This document shows positions 11,001 through 22,141 of a stretch of DNA of 64,000 nucleotides, piece by piece. A program made the position numbers and the translations under genes. The first letter of the stretch is position 1; each line of letters opens with the position of its first letter. The notes beneath the pieces are model-generated. The model did not search any database, had not been told where the DNA came from, and saw only the letters and a list, made by a program, of their open reading frames with translations. Origin of the DNA: Branchiostoma floridae (Eukaryota; Chordata; Leptocardii; Amphioxiformes; Branchiostomatidae); the NCBI RefSeq assembly GCF_000003815.2, contig NC_049981.1, forward strand, positions 2,824,485 through 2,888,484. The letters are read 5' to 3'.

Positions 11001-14000
11001 TTACAATAGCCCACCTTCCTGTTCATGAGACTCTATGCTCTCCTCCCCTCCTGAGTGGACATTGGCAGAGGACACGCTACTAGCAGGGGAGAGGGGGGTG
11101 TCGGCACCCTCCTGTGATCTTCTCTGGGCTAGCATTCTCTTGGAAGGTACCAAGTACCCTCTTTCCCTATAAGAAATACAAACTTGACTCATAAGAAGGC
11201 ATTGGAAATTGTCCTGACACAGAAGTCTATTGTTGTATCAAATAGCATTTGCTCATTTTTTAGGCAAAAAAAAAAGTCCTGTTTTGCATTAACTGTCTAT
11301 TTCCACCTTTACCTACCTCGCCAATGCCACAAGTATGAAATTTTCATCATGTCAACTGTTTTTAAGTTCACAGGAATACAATTTAGCAATAGGAGGCAAA
11401 TAAAGTGTTTGTGGTGGTTTTGAGTTGATGCGGAAGCGCCATGTACCGTCACTAAGTCACATATTATCTGCTGTGCTTTTGAGCGGCCATTGTGAAAACC
11501 ATGAACATAAAACCACTGCAAACATTTCTATATTTATAGTAACTTTTCTCCCGAGAGATCCAGCTTACTTCCTGCTTTGATGTCCTGACTTGTTGGACAG
11601 GAAGTTCCTGAACTGTCTGCGGATGTCCCAGATGTCGTCTGGCTTCAGGGACGGGCAGCGACGGAACACCTGGGGGAAGGACAGCATCTCAAGATCATAA
11701 GAAGTGCATTTGCTTAAAGAGGAGCAAATAAGGATTGTCTCGACATAGGGGGAATCTGCTCAATTACTAGATTATTAATAATTAGTTTTTATCTTTACAG
11801 TTGGTTGAATTTTAGAAATTTATTGATTTTATTTCCATAAATATGTGGGCTTTTAGAAAATAACATCCACTTCTGGGGTCCACTTAACATTTCTAATCAG
11901 CAAATCTCAGAAAATGGGAAAGCTCACCTCTGCCATGGCATCATCAATGTAAACACTTCTCAGGCCTGTCATCTCATACCTGTTCACTGTCTCTCTCACC
12001 ACTCTCTAGATGGGACAAAGGAATGATACAGGAAAAATCAAACTTCAAGGAAGACGTGGAATATGTAGAATCATTAATGGCTCATTATCATTGAAATGTG
12101 CAAATCAGCAGTTTTAGGTTCAAAAAGGTAAATCAGCTCAATTTTCATTTAAACCTACCAGGTTGTTTAGGAAAATTCCTCTGTTAATGATAATCAATAA
12201 ATGGTATTTCATTTTGTTTCTACCCATTGTTTATATACTACAGGGCAGGTAACAAACGCCACTGGTAACTTTTGTTACAACAGTAAACTTGTAATTTTTC
12301 TTCAAAATGATTTACAGTTACAGTATTGGCTAGCCTGACTAAAACCGCCGCTGGGGAGGGGGTCATTAACCCCAGCCAGTGAGAGATTGTGTAAACACAG
12401 GCTTCTGTATTGGCTACCACATCTTTTACATATCGGTATAACAGGACGTTACAATAGGGACACTTACAACATGATTACACCAGGTTACAAATGTAGAAAG
12501 CATTGAACAATGGTAAAATAAGGTACAAAAATCTATCTGAATTGATTTGAATTGGCCCTGGGAGCAAATTGATTTGCACATATTTTGCAGTGAGTGAACA
12601 GGGCCTTACAATCACTATTCACAATATCTGCTTAGAGATTAGCATTTAACCTACCCTGAACCAGTTTCTGGCGGCGTTGTTGGTTTCGTTCTTGGCGAGC
12701 ATCTGTTCCCGGCTGTAGTGCATCACGTCAGACTGATCATGATGATGTGACCCACTATGGAACTGGGCTCCTGACGTCCTGTGTCTGCCTAGTTTGGACA
12801 AAACAATGCAATAAAAGTGTAAATACCATAAGATATCCATAAAATATACCAAATATCATCACAATCCATCCAAAGGTTCTTAAGTCATGCTGACAAATAT
12901 ATGGACACATGCAAATAAAAATAGTCCCCCATAGGGCTGGGTACAGTTTACCGGTACAAAACCGTTTTGTCTTATTGGACCGCTCAGAAAGAACGGACCT
13001 GAAGAGATGTGGTGGACCTGAACCGGACCTGGACCTGAATTTTCTGTACCGGTACCCACCCCTAGTCCCCCATTTATCATGCGGGTAAATCCAAGAAATT
13101 GAAATGTCATGCTCTTTGCTATCTACTCACCAAAAAAAAGGCTAGGTTTGACAGGGTCAGTTATAATCAGTCAATACTGATTTTAGGCGTTGTGTTTCCG
13201 CCTAAGGTTACCCGCCTGAGTCAGGCGGGTAACCTTAGGTGGAAACACAATGCCTAAAATCAGTATTGACTGATTATAACTGATATTATAACAAACCATA
13301 CTGGTATCTGAAATTTCTGACCTGTACATGCCATGTTAGTCTGAAGTTCCTGTATCCCCTGTCCTTGTTGATGATAATTGTTTCCATAAAGGTTGGACAT
13401 TGGCGACGCCTGACTCCGTTCTCGAGTCCCATGGCTAACTCCTGTACCATCCATACAGTCTTCAAAGTATGCAGCGTTTGTCTGATGCTGTTCTGCCCCT
13501 TCAGGGGACATTGTCATCACATCTTCCCAATCATCCGTCTCTCTCTTAACAACAACTTCGCGGTCAGAGTTAGAATGGCTTGAAGATGACGAAACAATTG
13601 CCCAATTCGGATGCCCCTGTACTGGAGATGGTGCCTGGAAGTGTTCATTGGTTGCTCCTGTGGATCCAATCGGAGAACTTTTACTCACAGTCTCGTTTTG
13701 GTATCTCGATATTTCAGCCGTTGTTGATGGAAACGACCTTGCAGCAATGGTGGTCTCGGGCTTTGCAAGGTCATGTTCATAATCTCCGGATCTGTCTACA
13801 AGGCGATCGTTAGCCATACAACCTGACCTTATGCACTCGTGTAAAAATTGCGTACAGTCTGCGACAACGTCCATCATATGAAGATAACTCGCGGCTATTT
13901 GTACGTCGATTACGTTCTGTGCAGACAACTGCAGCTGAGATGTATACATCATGTCCAATGTGGCCGAAATCCCCTCCTTCGTGAGTCCGTGTAACTCGAC

Positions 14001-14213
14001 CTCGTTCATGTTCTGTTTACCACTTAGAACGGTTCGCAGATATCCAGAGGAGGCCATGAGAATGGCCTTGTGTGCGGGGAAGGACTCGTCTTTGACCTTG
14101 ATGGTTATGTCACAAGAGGACTGGTGTTGTCTCCTTTGAGAGTCAAAGTGTTGGAGCAGTTTTGCAGGGTGGGAAGGGTAGTGGAGGACTTGCACGGTGG
14201 TGCTGTCAGTCAT
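11001..14213 (-). CDS. BTB/POZ protein with BEN-like C-terminus (NACC-like)
   Basis: The five-exon model has compatible phases: 14213-13322 (ends phase 1), 12788-12655, 12005-11928, 11687-11569 (ends phase 2) and 11166-11001 with stop, giving 462 residues. Residues ~1-125 are a BTB domain (CDITIKV, FPAHKAILMASSGYL, the MMYTSQL segment and the YLHMMDVVADC helix) that would mediate dimerisation. A Ser/Pro-rich linker with an acidic VKRETDDWEDV patch follows. The last ~120 residues (YSREQML, ARNWFRRVVRE, the VYIDDAM and DDIWDIRRQF segments) follow the helical pattern of BEN domains in BTB-BEN repressors of the NACC type; this match is by eye and tentative. It is likely a nuclear transcriptional regulator. 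Its first intron of this set holds a MITE and a long hairpin. A second BTB exon lies just upstream (14859-15251). The 5' UTR and promoter are not located. Confidence 0.75.
12932..13064. mobile_element. hAT-like MITE (TAGGGCTGGGTA family), short copy
   Basis: The left end is tagggctgggta and the right end is tacccacccccta-like. Exact 8-bp direct repeats GTCCCCCA flank it (12924-12931 and 13065-13072). The internal 'ccggacctggacctgaat' segment is shared with the copies at 20448 and 60012. It lies in an intron of the BTB gene. Confidence 0.75.
13157..13283. repeat. 63-bp near-perfect inverted repeat (hairpin)
   Basis: The arms 13157-13219 and 13221-13283 are reverse complements around a single G at 13220. 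Two positions differ, and in plus-strand RNA both would pair as G-U. It lies in an intron of the BTB gene next to a MITE. It could be a compact palindromic transposon or a source of a long double-stranded hairpin RNA. Confidence 0.85.
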
Positions 14214-14858
14214 CTGGAAAGGATTTACAAATTTACTATTATTTAGAGTAAACTTTGCTAAAACAAATAAGACCTACTTGTATGAAAAAAGTTGTATCTT
14301 GTTAGGCATAGGGAAAAGAATGCTGTGTTTCCTGTTTCCCTGACCTATCCTAGAAAAACCTGGAAATCATATAAGCCTTTTTTTAATGGGCGGGCGCTGG
14401 AGTTACATAGTTTCAGCTTTCAGTTAGAAATTTTATTCAGTCTGCTTGAATCCTATTCAATTACAAAAATACTCCTTGTCCTATCTAATACTATAGTAAT
14501 AATGGATGAATGTATCCACAGATCTGTAACCGTTATGCACAAAATTAAAGTTTGACAATGAAAATATAAGTGTCCTTAGCTTATAATGCATTTTAATTGA
14601 TCTTGTCCTTCATTTTGCCACGCCTATCCACATTCTAAATACAATGTATCATAAACATCCATCCAAAACCTCTCAAGTAACAAGCAGAGAATCACAGCAC
14701 TGAAATGCTAGCCTGGAGTCCAGCCATATTACAGTCTAGCTTCCAGTCTCTTCTGAGTCCTCTCCATATTTGGAGCCATAAATCATTATAATAAGGCTGT
14801 ATACTGGGCTATGAAAATATGGAGGTAACAAAATTGCTTGTGAAGATACAAAACCTAC

Positions 14859-15251
14859 CATGTGTCCTGATGCCAGGCTAGTGGTGAGGAACCGTGTGCA
14901 GTCCGCCACCACGTCCATGACATGAAGGTAACTCGCAGAGACCTGTACCTCCATCACGTTCCCTGTCGAGATCTGGAGCTGAGACGTGTACATCATATCC
15001 AACATGGCGGAAAAACCTTGCGTTGTCAGCCCCGAAAGTTCTACTTCTCTCGTTTCTCCCGTTTGCGCTTTGAACAGGGTGTCAAAGTATCCTGAGGAAG
15101 CACGGAGGACAATTTTGTGCGCGGGAAAATGTCGGCCTTCTATCTTGACTTTTGTGTCGCAGGGCAGAATGTCAGCCCTTCGCTGATGGTCCAGGTACTG
15201 AAGAACTTTGATGGGCTGGTCATCGTAGTGAATTAGTCTTGCCATATTTTC
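14859..15251 (-). CDS. Second (upstream) BTB/POZ exon of the BTB gene
   Basis: The exon starts at an acceptor (TTTTCAG at 15252) and carries six bases before an ATG at 15245. It then encodes 129 residues ending at a donor ATG|GTAGGT in phase 0. The sequence is a full BTB domain (CDTKVKI, FPAHKIVLRASSGYF, MMYTSQLQI, YLHVMDVVADC) and is clearly paralogous to the next BTB exon at 13322-14213. That exon begins with its own ATG directly after an acceptor in phase 0. Splicing the two together is therefore in frame and would give a tandem-BTB protein of 591 residues. Skipping to the third exon would break frame (phase 0 to phase 1). The alternatives are a double-BTB protein, alternative first BTB exons through alternative promoters, or an independent short BTB transcript. 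Confidence 0.7.
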
Positions 15252-15397
15252 CTGAAAACATAAAATACAGAGAATGGTGTCAGTTATGCCACGGTTTGAT
15301 ATGTAACACTAGTTCACCTTTACATGTATCTGTGGGGTTACCTATATCCGTTGTTTTAAAACCAGGTGGTGTTTAAGGATAAGAAGTGGATGGACGG

Positions 15398-15757
15398 CAG
15401 GCTTTTAGCCAGGCATGCGTCAACGCGTCATCTGGACGCCCTTTTCTTAGAATAACAAGAAATTTGATGCCCCTGGACGCCCTATACTGGGGAGAAAATC
15501 CTCTGACAAGCATGAAATTCTGATTGACCAGGGATGCTACAAGTACAAGGTCATCTGTCGTCACAGTCTTCTACTGTGACATCTGTAACAGTATTTTTGC
15601 CTCTTGGGATACCTTAGAATGCACTATTTTAACTTAAAATCATCAAAAACTCTGCACCATGGAAGGTGGATGCCCCCAGACCCCCCTACAAAAGTCACTT
15701 ACCGCGACTCACCAATAAGTTTGGACCCCCTATTATAAAATCCTAGCTAAAAGCCTG
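15398..15757. mobile_element. hAT-like MITE with CAGGCTTTTAGC ends
   Basis: Terminal inverted repeats caggcttttagc and gctaaaagcctg are flanked by exact 8-bp direct repeats ATGGACGG (15390-15397 and 15758-15765). It is ~360 bp with no coding capacity. It lies just upstream of the first BTB exon, in the likely 5' UTR intron or promoter region. Confidence 0.85.
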
Positions 15758-15765
15758 ATGGACGG

Positions 15766-17639
15766 TGGATTCAAAGTGCAGTATTTTTAAAATACACCTT
15801 GTTTACCAATTCAAAACCACCGTCCGTCGTATTTACATCCCTAAATACCCAGTTTTTTTAAACAACGGATAAAGGTTTCCCCCCGGATAAAGGTATATAC
15901 TAGCATTAGATGACCCCCCTCCCCCCAAAAAAATTTGTAATCATACTGTAAACTGTAAAGAATTGCATTAACCCCCATGTAAAAATGTCTAAATGGGGGA
16001 GTAGGACTACCCCAAAGTATTAGCCAGCCCAGATAGAGGGGTCAGTCTTTTCTGCAAACCCCATCATTTCAGGGCTGTCAAACAATACTTCGTATTTTGC
16101 ACAAAAACTAAACCTCATTACTTGTGAAACACAAAAATTACGAACTATTCACATTCCACACAAACAACAACACTTTGTTTCACGCGTACATGGATTGATA
16201 TTCATGACAATTTTCATGGCAAACATGGAACAAACATGGCGGCCGCTTGAGGAACAAAACCATGAAAATAACAGACGACGGATAGAACTGAGACAAAATA
16301 CGAGACTTTCAGCGTAAAATCAAGTAAAATAAACAAGTACGAAATACACAGTCTCCCTAAAACTTACGATTATACCAAATATGGAGACAGCGGTGTAAAG
16401 AAAGGCGTGGAAATGTGGCGTGGACGAGGCAATGATTTGTACCAAGTCACGTCGAAAGTTACAAATGGTATAATACCTCGTTTTTCATCGCAGCTCAAGA
16501 CCATGGTTTTCCCATGACGATGCTGAAAAAGAAGGCTACATGAAGAATGCAACATTGCCTTACCTTTAACGCTCAGTCAAACTAAAACCGCATGACGAGG
16601 GCGACACGTATATTTCTGTATAACCACGCTCTGCTCTCGGCTTTCATCACACGATTTGATTAAAACCATGTCAAAGCGCCGCCCTGCAGTTGGACTACGC
16701 ACTGCAGCCACAATACATGGTTTGTGATGGTTGACTGCACTCCACCTTCGCATCCATCAAAACTGGTGACTGCAACAAACGCAAAGAGGAGGAGAAGAAT
16801 TTGCCATCCATGCTGGAGCTCAAAGTCTTTTCGATAGCCAGAAACGGATTTGTAGGGACCTACTCTATCTAAACTCCGACGCTGCGATACAAGAGACTTT
16901 AAAAATGTGTTTGTATGTGTGTCTACGCATGCGCATATAATACAAGAATCTGCCAATCTCTTTGTTGTCGAACAAAGAGGACTTTCCAAGCAAATAGAAT
17001 TGGCAAAGTGCATAAACAAAAAGGTGAACTTAATTTTCACACAGGGGGCTCAAATTCACAGGTCTAAGTGCCAAGGTTGCGTACTGTATCACTTTATTTG
17101 TGTGGTGTTTCCAATAAATCTAAAACATGATGCGGGCTTGAGACAGGACAAAATAATGAACGTCCAAAATCAAAGCCCCCGGATGAAAAGGTGACACGGC
17201 TCTGAAACTGATTCTTTACGTTCTGTGTAGGACTGTGTATTAGGCCCTACCACCTCCAACCAGGACCTACTAGAAGCTAACGAGAAGGCCGTGGCCTGGC
17301 TGCAGTACTGGCACGGAATGATATGATGATGAGCAGCGGAACACTTGTACATACATGTATAACGTTACAGTTTGCCAGTGTAAAACTGAAATGCGTCAGG
17401 GATTTATTATTTTCAGCATCATACTTCAAGAGTACTATTATGTGAAGTGTCAACATGAAGGGGTCTCGGTTTAATGCTTCCGACTTCTTCATGTAATCAT
17501 TCTATTGACACAAAAATTAGTAGAAAATATTGGAATACGATGGTATTTTGTTTTCATGACCTTCAGTCAGATAGAAGACTTTATGTCCTTTGCTATCAGT
17601 CGATCCCTCTGAAAACTAGGGATGACTGGTTTTGGCTAT
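15766..17639. other. No gene seen; probable 5' region of the BTB gene
   Basis: AT-rich non-coding DNA. A CpG-containing patch around 16230-16650 is the most likely place for the BTB promoter or first exon on the minus strand, but no definite donor and start were found. Confidence 0.4.
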
Positions 17640-17880
17640 TATTAAAGGTCGGTCGGGTACACAAGTGTTCAACAGTTTTCCCTTGGCTCCTCTGAGCGCC
17701 GGTAAAACAAATAAGAGGCGACTAGAAACAATCTCCTGGCTCCCGGGATTCGAACCCGCGCCGAATCCGGGCCGCCAGATCACAATACCAACGTGCTAAA
17801 CCGTTATATACGCCAAAAGGGACAGTTTTGTTTGGCATGGTCAGTTTGGCGGCGTTTGAACCCCACTGCTACACACACAG
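17640..17880 (-). mobile_element. tRNA-derived SINE copy
   Basis: On the minus strand the segment around 17740-17815 reads as a tRNA-like head. It has an A-box-like 'tagcacgttggta' and a clear B-box 'ggttcgaatcc'. The flank 'cagtttggcggcgtttgaacccca.tg.tacac' recurs in the two copies at 35447-35590 and 35689-35845. It does not look like an intact functional tRNA gene. Confidence 0.6.
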
Positions 17881-18454
17881 ACTGATTTAGCATCAGAACA
17901 GGAAATGTCTACTCTAGTAGAGAGCCACAAATTACAGATTCAATAAAGATATTATTTTAGTATTTGAACCTCAAATATGCTGTGTTACTCAGTGCGCAAA
18001 CATTCCTAAATACTTCATTAGGCATGAAGTATTTTTCAATGGATTGTTTATTTCACAAGCATGTCTGTTCTAGTCTTACAAAGGACGTATTTGGTGAAAG
18101 GTGCAGTGAAATAACAACATTTACGTTTCAGGGCGCATCATCAGAAACGGTTATAGACAATGTTACGCTCACATTTGGACCAGCTTATGTGAGAAATGCC
18201 GCGGTGAAGAACTTGTTGAATAATTCCTGACAAATATCTGTCAATCTTATGCTGCACTGGACACCCCAACACTTTATATAAAACAGGTATTGCATGCTAT
18301 GTGTTCAATTGGAATTGGAACATTTGCTGGATTTGCGAGCAACTCCGTACTGATGTCACCACTGTTTTGAGCAGGTAAGTACGAAGCGGGTAGGTATCTT
18401 ACAGTGGGTCGCGTTTGTTGGCGACTGTTTGCGAAAGACATTCGGTTACTAAAA

Positions 18455-18830
18455 ACAGGTGCCAATAGGTCGAAAACCGGTCGCCTGAAATCACGATTTT
18501 TCGCCTCACAGAAATTGCATGTGACAAAATGGCCCGAACTAGTCTCTAATAGACAGGTACGATCACTGAAAATCTCTTTTTGACTATTGAAAATTGATAT
18601 AAATACTTCAGTAACAACACTGTTGTGTTGTTACTGAAGTATTTATCTTGTACTAGTATCCAATCTGGGGGCGAAACGAAGGATACGATGGAACATTTCA
18701 GAAGTGGCCATTTTGTTTGTAGATTCCACGCTTGTGTCGCACGTCAGTATGAACGCAAGGGAAAATTGGTGAAAATTCGCAAAATAATTGTAATAATCTG
18801 TAGCCAACATGGGTGACCCAGTGGGGACCA
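18455..18830. repeat. Dispersed repeat family, copy 1
   Basis: Shares the landmarks 'gtcgcctga', 'gtcac..gat-cactg', and 'gggaaaattggtgaaaattcgcaa' through 'gccaaca' with 42262-42670. More loosely it matches the sequence around 40640-41060 and 55540-55790. It carries a 22-bp perfect inverted repeat at 18599-18620 and 18625-18646 with a 4-bp loop. The family is not identified; it is probably a non-autonomous DNA transposon. Confidence 0.5.
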
Positions 18831-19312
18831 GCTAAAGTTTAGCTTTATGAAAATTTCAACAACTAGAAGTGAAGTACTGTCTTTATAATTAATATCGTGA
18901 ACGTGGTAAGATATGATATATGATTCGATATGTACAGAATATATCTAAAAAACACAGATGAAATATAAATAACAGTTACAGGGTCCCTATCTAGTACTAC
19001 CGAGCTTTAAACACAACATTTTTGCTGGGCCCTAATGGCATTGAAAGGCATATACAGTCGGCGTGACCGCTAGGCTTGGGAATATCAAAAGTGTTTGTTT
19101 AAATCGCTCCTTTGTGTTTTGAGTATTTATAGGCAACAAGCGCAAATGGAAAGTAAACCGCGAAGGACCTTTCGCAAACAGTCAAAGGCAACCACTGTAA
19201 AGTCAATATTTCTGTTCCTTGTTATCATATCATTCCGTAGCGATATTCATAGAGGACTATAGCGAAGTCTTTTTGTTTGATTGCGTTAAACGCAGGGCAA
19301 ACCGCTTCATGG

Positions 19313-19388
19313 CATAAAAGATGTTCAACAAATATCTTTTAAGAAATGGTCATAAAAGATGTTCAACAAATATCTTTTAAGAAATGGT
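19313..19388. repeat. Exact 38-bp tandem duplication
   Basis: The 38-bp unit beginning 'cataaaagatgttcaacaaa' occurs twice in perfect tandem (19313-19350 and 19351-19388), about 95 bp upstream of the claudin-like start codon. It is recent. It could duplicate a promoter-proximal element. Confidence 0.9.
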
Positions 19389-19482
19389 CCATTTAACAAG
19401 ACATTGACTATGTTGTTTGCCACCCTATACATGTAGCTATCAAATCTGCCAGGGACTACTACTAGTATCCTAGGCAATCACC

Positions 19483-21853
19483 ATGGGATGGCGACATCTA
19501 TCGGCATTTTTCGGTACTGCAGGATTTATAGTCCTAGTCGTGGGCATGGCAACAACAGCCTGGGCCTCTGCTGGCTTTGACGAGTACGGACCAGCCGTTC
19601 ATGCAAAGAACGAAATTCTGTACGTCACACGTGGACTGTGGAGCGTCTGCTACTCAGCGTTTGGACTAACGGAATGTGAGATTCTGGACCCAGGTATAAC
19701 GCTCGCTCACCTTTATCCGAGGGTAACCTATATCCGATGTGATTAAAAACGTGGTATATTTATCGTTGAAGAGGTTCATCAGTCATGTATGTATACAGTT
19801 ACTATCAATTTTCTTCTAACAGTGACTGTTTATCAAAGGTAGAGTACGTACCTCCAAATTTTCGATGTCTGACAGCACATGTTGGTAACTCATGTTGGTC
19901 ACAGAGAATGGTCTATTCTCGATCTCGCGAGAGAGCACGAGACTAGACCAATTTGGAAGCAATTACTCTACTTTAAAAACAGTCACTGTTGGAAGAAAAT
20001 TGATTGTCATTGTGGTATATTTAGTCGACAGACAATGGTATCAAATTGCAATATTTTAAAAGTAATACAATCTGAAACCACTGCTCGTTAACTATATACC
20101 CCTAGATGCCCTGATTTTAACGTTTACCTTTCTTTAGGAAATGTAGCGCTCCAAGACCACGTCGTGCGTTTCTTCGTGTTGATTGGCGTCTTGCTGGCCG
20201 GCGCTGGTCTCGGTTTGGAGGCTTACTACATCAGGAGGCACAAGATGGGCGAGGCGGTGCCTGTTCTCGTGAAGTATGCCAGCGGAGTCCTTACACTTGC
20301 TGCAGGTACAATCTTTCTTTCGTTTTTGAGGCTACCAACTTCAATTTGCTGAAGACTTTTGTAGCCTATATAGGAAAGTCGTGTAAAGTGATTTTCCCAA
20401 GGGCAAAAGATCGGTGACACGGCGGGGTTTGAACTCATGATCAGGACTAGGGCTGGGTATCGGTACGGTGTACCGGTACAAAACCGGTTTTTCTTATTGG
20501 ACCGGTCCAGAAAAACCGGACCTGAAAAAAGTCGGTGGACCGGATGTTGGACCGATTAGAAAATTAACATATTATTTTATCAGACATTCACACCTTTTGG
20601 CGCTTGCAGGTGGAAGAAAATAACAAGAGTGAAGTAGAGTAGAGTTTATAGTAATTTCTACCAAGTTTTACAGCCAATCGTACAGGTGCTGTTAGCGTTG
20701 TAGGATTTTAAAACGCCAGTGTAAGTCTAATACTTCACCAAACAGATTTCTTTGTTGTGAAATGGACCATTGGTATGAGTCATACTGAATCAGGTCCAGG
20801 TTCAGGTCCGGACTTGGACCTGATCCTTTGGACCTGAACCGGACCTGGACCTGAATTTTCTGTACCGGTACCCAGCCCTAATCAGGACCTTCTGGACCTG
20901 AGTCAAACGTGCTGCCGATTGCGCCACGCGGTCCCACCCTCAACAAATATGCCTTTATCTTTTCACATATATTCCCGGTACAGTCCCGGTGGATTCCTTC
21001 TGAACATTTCTAAGTTCTTTTTATCACACGACATGAAGATTACATTGTCAATATTTTTCAAAAAGACCCTTTCCTCAGAATGAATTAGCCACGATTTTGG
21101 CCCTTATATTTTGTTGTGCCACATTTTACCTCCATGAAATATGCTTGGAGTTTATATTTTCACTAGCGTTAAATGTCTGTCTGTCTGTTGCTCAACAAAA
21201 TACGTAATCAAGAACGGCTGGATGGATTGGTTCCATATTTGGTGTTTGCATGTTGTGACAAAAACTTGAAATGATTAGATGTTGGACTCACTAGCGGCTT
21301 CCCTCGGTACTGCATTTCACGGGAAGACGTGACACACGTTTGGGTCCCCTGGCCCTAAAAGCGACATAAAAACTCAAAGGAAATGTCCGAAGGGGATAAC
21401 TTTAGAAAGGAATAACGTTTTAACATGATTTTGGTATGTGTAGCTACAAAGACGTACGAAATTATATATAATCATGCAGAAAAGGACGTACACGTTTGTT
21501 CGTTTATCATCTGTTTATTTGTTTGTTTATTCTTATTTGTCTATTACATGTATCTCTTTGTCCATCTAGCGGTCTGCACGTTTATTGGAGCCCTTGTCTA
21601 CACAATAAGCGGACCGAAGGGGTGGAACATCAACGATCATATCCATTTTCCCGGAACGGAGTTTGACGGATCGAAGTGGCAGTTCGGGTACTCGGTATTC
21701 CTGACCTGGGCGGCTGTAGTACCTCTACTGATCGCTGGGTGCGCTCTCTTGTATCAGGCACGGACTCTCAGCAAAGATGTTAGCAACGGAGCTAAAATGG
21801 AAATATTTCACCACACACACCAGGAGATGCATATCATTGAATCAGGGCTCTAG
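19483..21853 (+). CDS. Claudin/PMP22-superfamily four-TM protein 1
   Basis: Three exons, 19483-19693, 20138-20305 and 21570-21853, with all junctions in phase 1, give 220 residues, normal for claudins. TM1 lies at about residues 5-28. The first extracellular loop contains the claudin signature: an upstream W, then GLWSVC with a second Cys eight residues later (GLW-C-C). TM2 (VRFFVLIGVLLAGAGLGLE) and TM3 (YASGVLTLAAGAVCTFIGALVY) follow. The second loop precedes the FGYSVFLTWAAVVP start of TM4, and a short tail ends in HIIESGL. Claudins form paracellular barriers or adhesion contacts in epithelia; the role here is inferred. The last three codons and the stop come from an inserted MITE; before insertion the protein would have ended at HIIE. 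It converges on receptor A, whose stop is 1.1 kb downstream. Confidence 0.85.
20411..20936 (-). pseudogene. tRNA-like sequence interrupted by a MITE
   Basis: Joining 20936-20888 to 20447-20411 on the minus strand gives a tRNA-like string. It has an A-box-like 'tggcgcaatcggc', a B-box-like 'gagttcaaacccc' and matching ends. A 433-bp MITE with duplicated ATCAGGAC splits it. It is either a tRNA-derived SINE head or a decayed tRNA gene, and it lies in intron 2 of the claudin-like gene. Confidence 0.55.
20448..20880. mobile_element. hAT-like MITE (TAGGGCTGGGTA family), full copy
   Basis: Perfect terminal inverted repeats tagggctgggta and tacccagcccta are flanked by exact 8-bp direct repeats ATCAGGAC (20440-20447 and 20881-20888). 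The interior is rich in 'ggacctgaaccggacctgg' motifs, as in the copies at 12932 and 60012. There is no ORF. The 8-bp duplication and the end sequence point to mobilisation by a hAT transposase. Confidence 0.9.
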
Positions 21854-22141
21854 CCTGCTCGAAATTTTTTTGCCGTGAAAATACTATTCCAGGAGTTAGA
21901 GGGACTGAACCGAAAAACGGGTTTTTAATGAGATTAATGTATGCGAAATGGCACCGACACAATTCGTCAACAATAATAACAATAGCAAAACAGTGTATGG
22001 TTTTACGGCCGTGGACAGCGTCCCCAAGCCGCCTGTAGCTTCCACCAAGGATTTTTGTCCGTCAAGGTTGACGGATTGCTTTTAAAATTTTTCCGTCACA
22101 CGCAGCAATTGACGGAAAAATTGACGCTGGCTAGAGCCCTG
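21843..22141. mobile_element. hAT-like MITE that supplies a stop codon
   Basis: Terminal inverted repeats cagggctctagcc (21843-21855) and ggctagagccctg (22129-22141) are flanked by exact 8-bp duplications CATTGAAT (21835-21842 and 22142-22149). The left terminal repeat contains the current stop codon of the claudin-like gene; the codons TCA GGG CTC TAG span the junction. After the right-hand duplication the old sequence continues 'agac', so the empty site reads ATT GAA TAG. Confidence 0.9.

Noticed and set aside
17735-17815. Possible functional tRNA gene
   Set aside because: Only A-box and B-box resemblance; the acceptor stem does not pair convincingly and sister copies occur at 35.5-35.8 kb, so a SINE is more likely.
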